Below are positions 1 through 7,859 of a DNA stretch of 33,112 nt, piece by piece (the stretch's first letter is position 1; every line of letters begins with the position of its first letter). Made by a program: the position numbers and the translations under genes. Source of the stretch: Loktanella salsilacus (GTDB lineage Bacteria; Pseudomonadota; Alphaproteobacteria; Rhodobacterales; Rhodobacteraceae); assembly GCF_900114485.1 (NCBI RefSeq), contig NZ_FOTF01000033.1, forward strand, positions 1-33,112, written 5' to 3'. The notes beneath the pieces were generated by a model. The model was not told the DNA's origin and made no database searches. It was given only the letters and a program-made list of their open reading frames with translations.

Positions 1-332
1 AAGCGATCGCCTCGCGCTATCCATCATTGCGACATGTATTTGCGGATGGCGGGTATGCAGGGCCCAAACTGCGGGACGCGCTAAAGGCCCTCGGCCGATG
101 GACCGTCCAGATCGTCAAACGCTCTGACACCGCGGAGGGCTTTGAAGTGCTGCCGCGACGGTGGGTCGTCGAGCGCACCTTCGCCTGGCTGAACCGATGT
201 CGCCGCCTATCGAAAGATTGGGAAAAATCCATCGCAAGCGCAGAGGCTTGGATCCTCATCGCACACATCAGACGCGTCACACGGCATCTCGCAAGGGATT
301 GAGAAGGTGCAGTTAGTTTTGAATCAGACTCT
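1..332 (+). mobile_element. Right part of an IS5-family insertion sequence
   Basis: The element contains the transposase C-terminus, followed by a short non-coding end. The outer end is probably the AT-richer stretch 313-332 (reading inwards on the minus strand TAGAGTCTGATTC), which resembles a terminal inverted repeat. The left end is outside the window, so the repeat and target duplication cannot be paired here. The exact boundary is inferred. Confidence 0.55.
3..302 (+). CDS. IS5-family transposase, C-terminal part (cut by window edge)
   Basis: The reading frame is open from the window start and closes at 302, so only about the last 100 residues are visible. The fragment carries FADGGYAG, typical of the second catalytic Asp region of IS5-type DDE transposases. 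It also has WVVERTFAWLNRCRRLSKDW, which holds the catalytic Glu and the Y/R-like region of this family. It would act on the ends of its own element. The frame is intact to its stop, so nothing visible suggests decay. Assignment to the family is firm; the subgroup cannot be fixed from this part. Confidence 0.9.
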   Translation, partial: AIASRYPSLRHVFADGGYAGPKLRDALKALGRWTVQIVKRSDTAEGFEVLPRRWVVERTFAWLNRCRRLSKDWEKSIASAEAWILIAHIRRVTRHLARD

Positions 333-363
333 AAGCCTTCTGACAACTGGTCAGAGGTGTTTT

Positions 364-2301
364 ATGCGGTGTGGATCAACGACCGCCCGTGCGCGGGCTT
401 TGCGGCTGTTGGTGCCTGCGGCAGGCGTCGGCATTGCGATCTGGGCCTACCTGCAACTGCCGCCTGGCGCAGCTATGACAGCGTTCGCTGGCTTGGCTGA
501 TATCGCACTTTGGCGTTGGGGGCTGGCGCTGGCCCTGATAGGCCTGAGCTATGTGGTCATCGGCCAGCTAGAAGCGCTTTGGCACGTGGCCCTGCGTGTG
601 AATTCACAGCCCTATACGGCGCGGCGCACGGGCCGCATTGCGATTGCGATTGGGCAATGCGTCGGGATGGCCAGCGTCGTGGCCGGATTGGTGCGCTGGC
701 ACCTCTTGCGCGGTGTGGCGCAAGCTGGCGATGTGGCGCGCGTGTCTTTGGCGGTCTCGCTGTCCTTTACACTTTGCATGTCAGTTTCGGCGCTGCTGGC
801 GCTGTGGTGGATCGCCTTGGCGGCGTTTCCCGCGCTCTCTTGGCCCATGGTGCCTGTGGTCGCGGCGGTGATGGGGCTGGCTTTGTGGCGCTATGGTCCC
901 AAGCTGTGGGCGCAGCGCCGATTGGCCGCTGGGGTGATGATCTGGACTCATGCCGATCTGCTTTGCGCGGGCCTTGCCTTTGCGGTGTTCCTGCCCGGTG
1001 ACTTGCCGCTTTTGCAGGTCTTAGCGGTGTTCATACTGGCGTTCGGTGCGGGGCTTGCGACACATGTGCCAATGGGAATTGGGGCGTTTGATCTGATTGT
1101 CATCGCCTTCCTGCCCGCGCCCACAGCTGCGCTTCTACCCGCACTGCTCGCGTTTCGTCTGACCTATTTCGTCGTTCCCGGTGCCGTTGGCCTTTATGCG
1201 CTGACCCGGCCGCAAGCGCTGCCCGGTCGCAGCACCCTGCGGCAGTTTCTGCACAGCCATGCCCCCGCATTATGGAGCTTGGCCGACCAAGGGGCCTCTG
1301 TCTGGCGCGACGCCAGCGGCGCTGCCCTTGTCGGCCATACCCCCGTCGCCCGCGTCATTATTGGCGAGCCGTCAGGTGCCCTGCCCCATGCCCTGCGCCG
1401 CATGGCCCGCTACAAATGCAGCGCCCGTACCGCCGCCAGCCTGCGCAAGCGCGGTTGGTCCACCATGCGCATCGCGACTGAAGCATGGATCGATCCGAGC
1501 ACTTGGACTTTGGACGGCCCCGAAAAATCCACCCTGCGGCGCAAACTGCGACAGGCGCAGACTAGCAGCGTGAGCGTGCGCCAAATCGACCCGCGCGATA
1601 TGCCCCGCGACCTGACCCGCGTGGCGCAGGCCTGGGCCCGTGCCAGCGGGGGCGAGCGCGGTTTTTCCATGGGCCGCTTCACCCTCTCCCTGCTAGATGC
1701 GCAGGCCGTCTTTGCTATCTTCACCGATGGCACCCTGCACGGTTTTGTGACCTTTCAAACCGGTCCCCAAGACTGGTGCCTTGACCTGATCCGCCACGAC
1801 GGCACCCTGCCCGCAGGCGCTGTACCTGCCGCGATGATTGCGGGATTTGCGGCAGCCAAAGACGCGGGCGTGGCAGAGGTCACCCTTGCCGCCACGATCG
1901 CCCAAACCGGCCCCTTCGGCTGGCTTGGCCGCCGCCACGCGGGCCTTGCGCAATTCAAACGCAGCTTTGGCCCGCAGTGGCGCCCGCTTTACCACGCGGC
2001 CCCGGGACCGCTGCGGTTTTTCTGGACCGCATCCGCCGTGTTGTGGTCCGTTCAGCGCCCCCTTGCCCGCCTGACAACTTGGGTCCGGCAATTGTCTTTT
2101 ACCCCGCTTCGTGCGACGGAAGGGACCAATGTCCGCACCGGACCCACGCCAAAGACTGAGGCCACACATGACAAACGCATTCGCCCAACTTCTCGCCGCG
2201 CGCGACTGGATCCTCGCCGATGGCGCAACCGGGACCAACCTGTTCAATATGGGGCTTTCTTCCGGCGACGCGCCAGAGATGTGGAACGTCGAACATCCTG
2301 A
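364..2301 (+). CDS. mprF: MprF-like membrane protein with C-terminal DUF2156 (phosphatidylglycerol aminoacyltransferase-like)
   Basis: About 645 residues from ATG 364, which has GAGG six bases upstream; an in-frame start at 307 lies inside the IS end and is less likely. Residues about 10-290 hold multiple hydrophobic segments, as in the flippase domain of MprF. Residues about 300-570 look like the soluble DUF2156/GNAT-fold domain that transfers an amino acid from aminoacyl-tRNA to phosphatidylglycerol. Such proteins add positive charge to the inner membrane and give resistance to cationic peptides. It is shorter than the roughly 850-residue two-block MprF, so it is a compact version. The IS5 end lies only about 30 bp upstream, so the native promoter has probably been displaced. 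The frame runs 134 bp into the next gene and the last 45 or so residues are Arg-rich and look like shadow coding; the original stop may be lost. Substrate is not known. Confidence 0.7.
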   Translation: MRCGSTTARARALRLLVPAAGVGIAIWAYLQLPPGAAMTAFAGLADIALWRWGLALALIGLSYVVIGQLEALWHVALRVNSQPYTARRTGRIAIAIGQCVGMASVVAGLVRWHLLRGVAQAGDVARVSLAVSLSFTLCMSVSALLALWWIALAAFPALSWPMVPVVAAVMGLALWRYGPKLWAQRRLAAGVMIWTHADLLCAGLAFAVFLPGDLPLLQVLAVFILAFGAGLATHVPMGIGAFDLIVIAFLPAPTAALLPALLAFRLTYFVVPGAVGLYALTRPQALPGRSTLRQFLHSHAPALWSLADQGASVWRDASGAALVGHTPVARVIIGEPSGALPHALRRMARYKCSARTAASLRKRGWSTMRIATEAWIDPSTWTLDGPEKSTLRRKLRQAQTSSVSVRQIDPRDMPRDLTRVAQAWARASGGERGFSMGRFTLSLLDAQAVFAIFTDGTLHGFVTFQTGPQDWCLDLIRHDGTLPAGAVPAAMIAGFAAAKDAGVAEVTLAATIAQTGPFGWLGRRHAGLAQFKRSFGPQWRPLYHAAPGPLRFFWTASAVLWSVQRPLARLTTWVRQLSFTPLRATEGTNVRTGPTPKTEATHDKRIRPTSRRARLDPRRWRNRDQPVQYGAFFRRRARDVERRTS

Positions 2302-3181
2302 CCGGATCGCAAAGCTGTACCAGGGTGCCGTCGATGCCGGCTCTGACTTGTTCCTCACGAACACCTTTGGCGGCAATGCCTCGCGCCTGAAACTGCATGA
2401 CGCCCAAGGCCGCGTGATGGAGCTGAACAAAGCCGCCGCTGAAATCGGCCGCGAAGTGGCCGACAAATCCGGCCGCACTGTGATTGTGGCCGGCTCTGTT
2501 GGACCAACCGGCGACATCATGGCCCCCATGGGCTCCCTCACCCACGAAATCGCAGTCGAAATGTTCCACGAACAAGCTGAAGGCCTCAAGGCCGGCGGCG
2601 CCGATGTCCTGTGGGTCGAAACTATCTCTGCGTTCGAGGAATATGCCGCTGCCGCCGAGGCGTTCAAACTGGCCGATATGCCATGGTGTGGCACGATGTC
2701 CTTTGACACAGCTGGGCGCACCATGATGGGCGTCACCTCGCGCGACATGGTAAAGTCCGTCGGCAAGCTTGACTACAAACCGCTAGGATTCGGTGCCAAC
2801 TGCGGCACTGGCGCGTCTGATCTGCTGCGCACGATCCTTGGCATGGCCGACGCGGAACCCGATCTGCCCCTCATCTCCAAGGGCAATGCCGGCATCCCGA
2901 AATACCACGACGGCCATATCCACTATGACGGCACGCCAGAACTGATGGCCGACTACGCCGAACTGGCCCGCAATTGCGGCGCTAAAATCATCGGCGGCTG
3001 CTGCGGCACAACGCCAGAGCATCTGCGCGCCATGCGCGAAGCACTGGAAACACGCCCTAAAGGTGACCGTCCCAGCCTCGACGATATCACCGCCGCCCTG
3101 GGGACATTCTCGTCTGAATCTGACGGCACCGACGGCAACGGCCCCGTCCGCGCCGCCCGCCGCGGCAAACGTCGCGGCTGA
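2168..3181 (+). CDS. bmt: Homocysteine S-methyltransferase (split methionine synthase / betaine-homocysteine methyltransferase family)
   Basis: 337 residues. It transfers a methyl group to homocysteine to make methionine, in the cytoplasm. The N-terminus has the family motif LADGATGTNLF (residues 16-26). The three zinc/thiolate ligands are visible as Cys212 in GANCGTG and Cys278-Cys279 in GGCCGTTPEH. ATG 2168 is chosen because it has GAGG six bases upstream and matches the usual family start; ATG 2111 would add a non-conserved extension. Database labels often say betaine-homocysteine methyltransferase. The corrinoid protein gene 1.3 kb downstream fits better with a methionine synthase split into separate polypeptides, known in Rhodobacteraceae, with the corrinoid protein as methyl donor. 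No separate pterin-binding subunit is in the window. The C-terminal tail is basic (RAARRGKRRG). Confidence 0.85.
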   Translation: MTNAFAQLLAARDWILADGATGTNLFNMGLSSGDAPEMWNVEHPDRIAKLYQGAVDAGSDLFLTNTFGGNASRLKLHDAQGRVMELNKAAAEIGREVADKSGRTVIVAGSVGPTGDIMAPMGSLTHEIAVEMFHEQAEGLKAGGADVLWVETISAFEEYAAAAEAFKLADMPWCGTMSFDTAGRTMMGVTSRDMVKSVGKLDYKPLGFGANCGTGASDLLRTILGMADAEPDLPLISKGNAGIPKYHDGHIHYDGTPELMADYAELARNCGAKIIGGCCGTTPEHLRAMREALETRPKGDRPSLDDITAALGTFSSESDGTDGNGPVRAARRGKRRG

Positions 3182-3197
3182 TCGCAAATAGAAGATC

Positions 3198-3222
3198 GGC
3201 GGCAGGACGAACCCCTGCCGCC
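3198..3222. terminator. Stem-loop between convergent bmt and radical SAM genes
   Basis: Perfect 9-bp stem GGCGGCAGG/CCTGCCGCC with a 7-base loop, starting 17 bases after the bmt stop. It is followed within 10 bases by GTTTTAAAAA, which gives a short U tract for the plus strand. It probably ends bmt transcription and may also serve the converging gene. Confidence 0.65.
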
Positions 3223-3298
3223 ACCTCTCTGTTTTAAAAATATCCCCGCCGGAGGCTCGGCCGTCAGGCCGACGGCCACCTTTGCCCAGCACAGCAGA

Positions 3299-4378
3299 TC
3301 AAAGAAGCGATAGCTGATCACCCGGCTGCGGCGGCACCGCAAATAAGTCCGTGCGCAAAGGCACCAGTGTCCGGTCAAGCCCCAGCCGCCGCGTCGCCAG
3401 CACGAACCGCTGCCGTAGCAAACGCGCCCATTCGCCCTGCCCGCTCATCCGCGTTCCAAACGCAGGATCGTAATCCAGTCCGCCGTGCAATTCGCGCACC
3501 CGCCCCATGATCCGCGCCGCCCGGTCCGGATAGGCTTCTTGCAGCCAATCGCGAAACAAGCCCGATACCTCACGCGGTAAGCGCAGCACGATGGATGACG
3601 CAGCCACGGCCCCCGCCTGCGCCGCCGCTTGCAAGATGGCCTCTAATTCATGATCCGTTAGTGCCGGAACGACTGGCGATACCATGACCCGTACATCAAT
3701 CCCCGCATCGCTCAGCGCCCGGATTGCGCGCAACCGCACCGCTGGTAAGGGCACGCGCGGTTCCATCGCGCGGGATGTCGCCGGGTCCAGCGTCGTGACT
3801 GAAATCCCGACCCGCACCAAGCCCTTCACCGCCATCGGCCCCAGAATATCAATGTCGCGCGTGATCAGTGCACCCTTGGTGATGATCGCAACCGGGTGGT
3901 TAAAATCCGACAGCACCTGCAAGAGGCCGCGCATAATCTTACGGTCTCGCTCGATCGGCTGATACGGATCTGTGTTTGTGCCAATCGCGATCGTGCGCGG
4001 CACATAGCGTTTGGCCCGCAACTCGCGCTGCAGCACCGCGGGCGCATCTGGCCGGGCAATCAGCCGCGTTTCAAAATCAAGCCCCGGCGACAGCCCCAGA
4101 TAGGCGTGGCTGGGCCGGGCGTAGCAATAAATGCACCCATGCTCGCAGCCGCGATATGGGTTAATCGACCGATCAAATGACAAATCAGGCGACCGGTTCT
4201 GCGTAATGACGGTGCGCGGCACTTCCTCGGTGACTTGCGTGCGCAGCACCGGCAGTTCGTCGTCATTGGCCCAGCCGTCATCCACCCCCTCGCGGGTGTG
4301 GCTGTCAAACCGGACGTCCGGGTTATCCATCGCCGCCCGGCCGCGCCGGCGAAATTGTGGCCTTACTTCGTATTCCAT
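3299..4378 (-). CDS. PA0069/SplB-like radical SAM protein
   Basis: 359 residues from ATG 4378. The radical SAM cluster motif is C78-x3-C82-x2-C85 (GCEHGCIYCYARPSHAY), followed by the SplB-like GLDFETRL. The N-terminus RRGRAAMDNPDVRFDSH matches the usual start of the PA0069/Rv2578c family, which supports 4378 over the longer frame to 4429 and over the internal Met at 4330. The protein would bind a [4Fe-4S] cluster and cleave S-adenosylmethionine in the cytoplasm. The family is related to spore photoproduct lyase, but its substrate is unknown. It sits on the opposite strand between two methionine-synthase pieces, so the neighbourhood may reflect shared interest in SAM, though that is speculation. 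Confidence 0.85.
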   Translation of the reverse strand: MEYEVRPQFRRRGRAAMDNPDVRFDSHTREGVDDGWANDDELPVLRTQVTEEVPRTVITQNRSPDLSFDRSINPYRGCEHGCIYCYARPSHAYLGLSPGLDFETRLIARPDAPAVLQRELRAKRYVPRTIAIGTNTDPYQPIERDRKIMRGLLQVLSDFNHPVAIITKGALITRDIDILGPMAVKGLVRVGISVTTLDPATSRAMEPRVPLPAVRLRAIRALSDAGIDVRVMVSPVVPALTDHELEAILQAAAQAGAVAASSIVLRLPREVSGLFRDWLQEAYPDRAARIMGRVRELHGGLDYDPAFGTRMSGQGEWARLLRQRFVLATRRLGLDRTLVPLRTDLFAVPPQPGDQLSLL

Positions 4379-4523
4379 GCCAAAAACTAAAACAAACAGT
4401 GAACATGAGCAAGCGTAGGTCGGTCTCATTCGCGGACATGTCGCAAATTATCGCGTGTCGCTCTGGGCAAAGGCGCATGACGAAACTACAATTGGATCAA
4501 AGCTGTGCCATAAGGATCACCCC

Positions 4524-5225
4524 ATGTCGGACGACGACGAAATCATCCTCGCAGACCTGAACGACGAAGACCTCGTCGCCCAGATGTTCGACGACCTTTA
4601 CGACGGCATGAAAGAAGAGATCGAGGAGGGCGTTAACATCCTCATCGGTCGCGGTTGGGAACCCTACCGCGTGCTCACCGAAGCGCTTGTCGGCGGCATG
4701 ACCATCGTCGGTGCCGACTTCCGCGACGGCATCCTGTTTGTGCCCGAAGTGCTGCTGGCTGCCAACGCAATGAAGGGCGGCATGGCCATCCTAAAGCCGC
4801 TGCTGGCCGAAACCGGCGCGCCAACTATCGGCAAGATGGTTATCGGCACGGTCAAAGGTGACATCCACGACATCGGCAAAAACCTTGTCGGCATGATGAT
4901 GGAAGGTGCCGGCTTTGAAGTCGTCGACCTTGGCATCAACAACGCCGTTGATGGGTATATCGACGCGCTGATAGCGGAAAAGGCTGACATCCTTGGGATG
5001 TCCGCGCTGCTGACGACCACGATGCCCTACATGAAGGTCGTGATCGATACGCTGATCGAAAAAGGCATGCGCGAGGATTACATCGTTCTGGTCGGCGGTG
5101 CCCCCCTGAACGAGGAATTTGGCAAGGCCATCGGCGCCGACGCTTACTGCCGCGATGCGGCGGTTGCGGTCGAAACCGCCAAGACCTGGATGGCCCGTAA
5201 GCATAATCGTGCGAGCGCAGGCTAG
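4524..5225 (+). CDS. Corrinoid (B12-binding) methyl-carrier protein of split methionine synthase
   Basis: 233 residues. Residues 1-95 form the helical cap typical of MtaC/MetH-like corrinoid proteins. Residues 103-233 form the Rossmann-like cobalamin domain, with the lower-axial-ligand motif D113-x-H115-x-x-G (GDIHDIGKN), then SALLTTTMP and VLVGGAPL. It would carry the methyl group on cobalamin to the homocysteine transferase encoded at 2168-3181. The start ATG 4524 has AAGGAT nine bases upstream; the in-frame ATG 4455 adds residues not seen in the family. It is the first gene of an apparent operon with the small membrane protein and DUF1638. Confidence 0.9.
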   Translation: MSDDDEIILADLNDEDLVAQMFDDLYDGMKEEIEEGVNILIGRGWEPYRVLTEALVGGMTIVGADFRDGILFVPEVLLAANAMKGGMAILKPLLAETGAPTIGKMVIGTVKGDIHDIGKNLVGMMMEGAGFEVVDLGINNAVDGYIDALIAEKADILGMSALLTTTMPYMKVVIDTLIEKGMREDYIVLVGGAPLNEEFGKAIGADAYCRDAAVAVETAKTWMARKHNRASAG

Positions 5226-5306
5226 CCTGGTTTAAGAATGCCGTCGATTTGACTGGACGTAACGGACTTCTTCCTAGACCTGTTAGGGACTGGGAGGGAG
5301 TTTACC

Positions 5307-5462
5307 ATGCGTACTGGACCATTCCTACTTTTGATCGCGACCGTCATGTGCCTTGCCGCCCTGACCATTTGGCTTGCCCAAATGTCCGGAGCCTTGGCCT
5401 TGCTGCCTGCCATCGGCACTGTGGGGCTGATCCTCACGGTCCTGATTCGCCGGGTGCAATAG
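5307..5462 (+). CDS. Small membrane protein, 51 residues
   Basis: Reads MRTGPFLLLIATVMCLAALT onwards, with two hydrophobic segments (about residues 4-22 and 27-46) and a basic end (IRRVQ). GGGAGGGA about eight bases before the ATG is a strong ribosome binding site. It lies 81 bp after the corrinoid gene and 13 bp before DUF1638, so it is probably cotranscribed. I do not recognise the family. Confidence 0.7.
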   Translation: MRTGPFLLLIATVMCLAALTIWLAQMSGALALLPAIGTVGLILTVLIRRVQ

Positions 5463-5475
5463 CGGCGACTGCGCC

Positions 5476-6102
5476 ATGAGCGATCTTGACGCCCAACTGA
5501 CAGACGCCGGCTTGCAACCGTCCGGCGGCGGCAAGGTTTTGCTGCTGGCCTGCGGTGCGCTTGCCCACGAAATCCTAGCCCTGCGTGCCGCAAACGGCTG
5601 GGATCACCTTGATCTGCAATGCCTGCCCGCGATCTATCACAACCACCCCGAACGCATTACCCCTGCGATCAGCGCTGCGGTCGCGGCGCATAAAGACAGC
5701 TACCAACGCATCTTTGTCGTCTACGCCGATTGCGGCACCGGGGGGCTATTACAAGCCGCCTGCGCCGAGATGGGAGTGGAGATGATTTCTGGCCCGCATT
5801 GCTACAGCTTTTTCATGGGAAATGAGGCGTTTGCGGCGGCAGATGACATGACCGCCTTCTACCTGACCGACTTTCTTGCGCGCCAATTCGACGCCTTCGT
5901 CTGGCGCCCCCTTGGGCTCGACCGTCATCCGCAATTGCTGGATACGTATTTCGGTAACTACACCAGCCTGATCTATCTGGCCCAGACTGACGATGCCGCC
6001 CTCACTGAAAAGGCCCGTCAAATCGCAGCGCGCATGGGCCTCACATTCATTCACCGCCGCACCGGCTACGGCGATCTGACCAGCGCATTGGCGCAGGCCT
6101 AA
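5476..6102 (+). CDS. DUF1638 family protein
   Basis: 208 residues, cytoplasmic, no membrane segments. It has the hallmarks of DUF1638: an early LLACGALAHEIL, a central YADCGTGG, and GPHCYSFF, giving several conserved Cys and His. DUF1638 proteins are repeatedly encoded beside corrinoid proteins, in methanogens and in Rhodobacteraceae. A role in handling or reactivating the corrinoid methyl carrier is plausible, but the biochemical function is not established to my knowledge. The gene ends just before a repeat-containing intergenic region shared with the convergent sufE. Confidence 0.8.
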   Translation: MSDLDAQLTDAGLQPSGGGKVLLLACGALAHEILALRAANGWDHLDLQCLPAIYHNHPERITPAISAAVAAHKDSYQRIFVVYADCGTGGLLQAACAEMGVEMISGPHCYSFFMGNEAFAAADDMTAFYLTDFLARQFDAFVWRPLGLDRHPQLLDTYFGNYTSLIYLAQTDDAALTEKARQIAARMGLTFIHRRTGYGDLTSALAQA

Positions 6103-6105
6103 CCC

Positions 6106-6149
6106 TTCTTCTGGTCAAAAATACCTCGGGGTGTGGGGCAGCGCCCCAC
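6106..6149 (+). repeat. Copy A of an extragenic repeat with a GC hairpin
   Basis: Starts TTCTTCTGGTCAAAAATACC and runs into CGGGG. The first 26 bases (6106-6131) are identical to 10068-10093. A hairpin GTGGGGC/GCCCCAC follows. It sits directly after the DUF1638 stop, so it probably also acts as a terminator. Confidence 0.7.
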
Positions 6150-6151
6150 CA

Positions 6152-6176
6152 TCCGAATTTACACCGTAAATTCGGA
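6152..6176. terminator. Perfect 11-bp inverted repeat between convergent genes
   Basis: Arms TCCGAATTTAC and GTAAATTCGGA with a 3-base loop, 15 bases before the stop of sufE. The palindrome is symmetric and AT-rich in the middle. It could serve as a bidirectional terminator for DUF1638 and sufE or be part of a mobile extragenic repeat. No T tract is visible beyond the arms. Confidence 0.55.
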
Positions 6177-6191
6177 CGCAAACGCCCCCTA

Positions 6192-6599
6192 TTAACCCGC
6201 GGCAGAGACCAAACGAATCCGGTCCACCATGGCCCGCAGCCCGTTCGAGCGCTGCGCCGACAAATGATCCGTCAGCCCCAGCCGCCCCAGTTCTGCCGGG
6301 GCATCAATCTGTCCGACCTGCGCCATGGGCACACCGTCATACAGCGCACCCAGAATCGCCACTAGCCCGCGCACAATCATCGCATCGCTATCGCCGCGAA
6401 AATGGAACACGCCGTCCTCTGGCAGCGGCACCAGCCACACTTGGCTAGAGCAGCCGTCGACCTTGGTCGCGGGCACTTTGAACGCATCGTCCAGCGCTGG
6501 CATCGCTTTGCCCATGTCGATGACATGGCGATAGCGGTCTTCCCAATCGTCTAGAAAGTCGAAGGTTTCCACAATCTCTTCGAAGGCTTCGGTCGCCAT
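6192..6599 (-). CDS. sufE: SufE family Fe-S cluster assembly protein
   Basis: 135 residues, the normal length for SufE. It accepts sulfur from the cysteine desulfurase SufS and passes it to the SufBCD scaffold in the cytoplasm. The acceptor cysteine is Cys50 in the conserved KVDGCSSQVW. The C-terminal half has the family pattern LSAQRSNGLRAMVDRI. It lies 30 bp downstream of rnd on the same strand and probably shares its transcript. No suf operon partners are in the window. Confidence 0.92.
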   Translation of the reverse strand: MATEAFEEIVETFDFLDDWEDRYRHVIDMGKAMPALDDAFKVPATKVDGCSSQVWLVPLPEDGVFHFRGDSDAMIVRGLVAILGALYDGVPMAQVGQIDAPAELGRLGLTDHLSAQRSNGLRAMVDRIRLVSAAG

Positions 6600-6629
6600 T
6601 AAGGCTCTCCTGTCTGTCAGCTTTGTGGA

Positions 6630-7787
6630 TTAACGCGGCACCGTCACAACACGTTGGCCATCGACCGCCAGCGCCACCTTGCCCTGCGTTAGCAGCAGCG
6701 CGTCGCGGCCAAAAACCTCGTTGCGCCAGCCTTTCAGCGCAGCAATGTCGCGCTGTCCGGCTGCCAGCAGGTCCAGATCGGCAGAAGACGCGATCAGCTT
6801 TTGCGCCACATCTTCCTGATCCGATTTCGCCTTGAGCAGGACGCGCAGCATGTCGGCAATCGCCGGGTTCACCTGCAGCTTTTCGCGGCTCAGGTCGGGC
6901 TTGGGCAGCTTGTCGTTCGGCATGGCAAGACCATCCTTTACCGCCTTCAGAATACCGTCCGCAATCTCGCCCCGCCGCGCTTCACGCAGCAACAGGCGCA
7001 TCCGGCCAAGGTCAGCCTCGGTTGCGGGCTTGGCACTGGCCACTTCGACCAATGCGTCATCTTTGTACACGCGGCTGCGCGGGACGTCCCGTTCCTGCGC
7101 ATAGGTTTCACGGAACCGCGCGAGTTCGCGCACAATGCTTAGGAACCGGCCAGAGTTCGTGCGGGTCTTCACCTTTTCCCACGCCGTATCGGGATCGGTC
7201 TGATAGGTGGCAGGATCGTTCAGCACCGCCATCTCTTCATTGACCCACTTCTGGCGGCCGGTGCTGCGCAGACGGTCCGACAAATATTCATAGATATCGC
7301 GCAGATAGGTGACATCGCCCACGGCATATGTCTTTTGCGCATCCGTCAGCGGGCGGCGCGACCAGTCGGTAAAGCGGCTCGACTTATCGACGCCATCTTT
7401 GCAAATTTTGCGCACCAGCATCTCGTATCCGGCTTGATCGCCAAAGCCGCAAACCATCGCCGCGACCTGTGTGTCAAAGAGCGGGCTGGGAATCAGTTGG
7501 GCATCGACCCAAAAAATCTCAAGATCTTGGCGCGCGGCATGGAACACCTTGACCACGCCTTCGTCGCGAAACAGCTCGTACAGCGGCTCGAGTGATAGAC
7601 CTTCGGCCAAAGGATCGACCAAGACTTCGTCATGGCCGTCCTCGTCCTGCCAGGCCAGCTGCACAAGGCACAGCTTGGCGTAATAGGTCCGTTCACGCAG
7701 AAACTCTGTATCAACAGTCACATAGGGGCGTTTGGCGGCTGCGGCGCAAAAAGTGGCCAGCGCCTCGGTCGTGGTAATGGTCTGCAT
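6630..7787 (-). CDS. rnd: Ribonuclease D
   Basis: 385 residues, full length. It is a 3'-5' exoribonuclease of the DEDD family that trims tRNA precursors and other stable RNAs. The first catalytic motif is seen as Asp26 and Glu28 in YVTVDTEFLRE. The YxxxD motif of the third exonuclease block is in YAVGDVTYL, and an HRDC domain follows (about residues 210-290). It is followed on the same strand by sufE and preceded by purN, 72 bp away. Confidence 0.93.
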   Translation of the reverse strand: MQTITTTEALATFCAAAAKRPYVTVDTEFLRERTYYAKLCLVQLAWQDEDGHDEVLVDPLAEGLSLEPLYELFRDEGVVKVFHAARQDLEIFWVDAQLIPSPLFDTQVAAMVCGFGDQAGYEMLVRKICKDGVDKSSRFTDWSRRPLTDAQKTYAVGDVTYLRDIYEYLSDRLRSTGRQKWVNEEMAVLNDPATYQTDPDTAWEKVKTRTNSGRFLSIVRELARFRETYAQERDVPRSRVYKDDALVEVASAKPATEADLGRMRLLLREARRGEIADGILKAVKDGLAMPNDKLPKPDLSREKLQVNPAIADMLRVLLKAKSDQEDVAQKLIASSADLDLLAAGQRDIAALKGWRNEVFGRDALLLTQGKVALAVDGQRVVTVPR

Positions 7788-7859
7788 GAGTGCCTTGTCA
7801 ATCAGGGCCGCGGCAGCGCGGACACCCCCTGATAAGCGATCACGCAGGCGTTGAAAACC

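Noticed and set aside
1693-2766. Long minus-strand frame of 357 codons across mprF and bmt
   Set aside because: It runs opposite to two recognised genes and shows no domain; high GC gives long open shadows.
4381-4523. Possible SAM or cobalamin riboswitch before the corrinoid gene
   Set aside because: I see no conserved core such as the B12 box or a SAM-II motif.
5246-5277. Possible internal promoter with TTGACT before the small membrane gene
   Set aside because: No acceptable -10 box at a normal distance.
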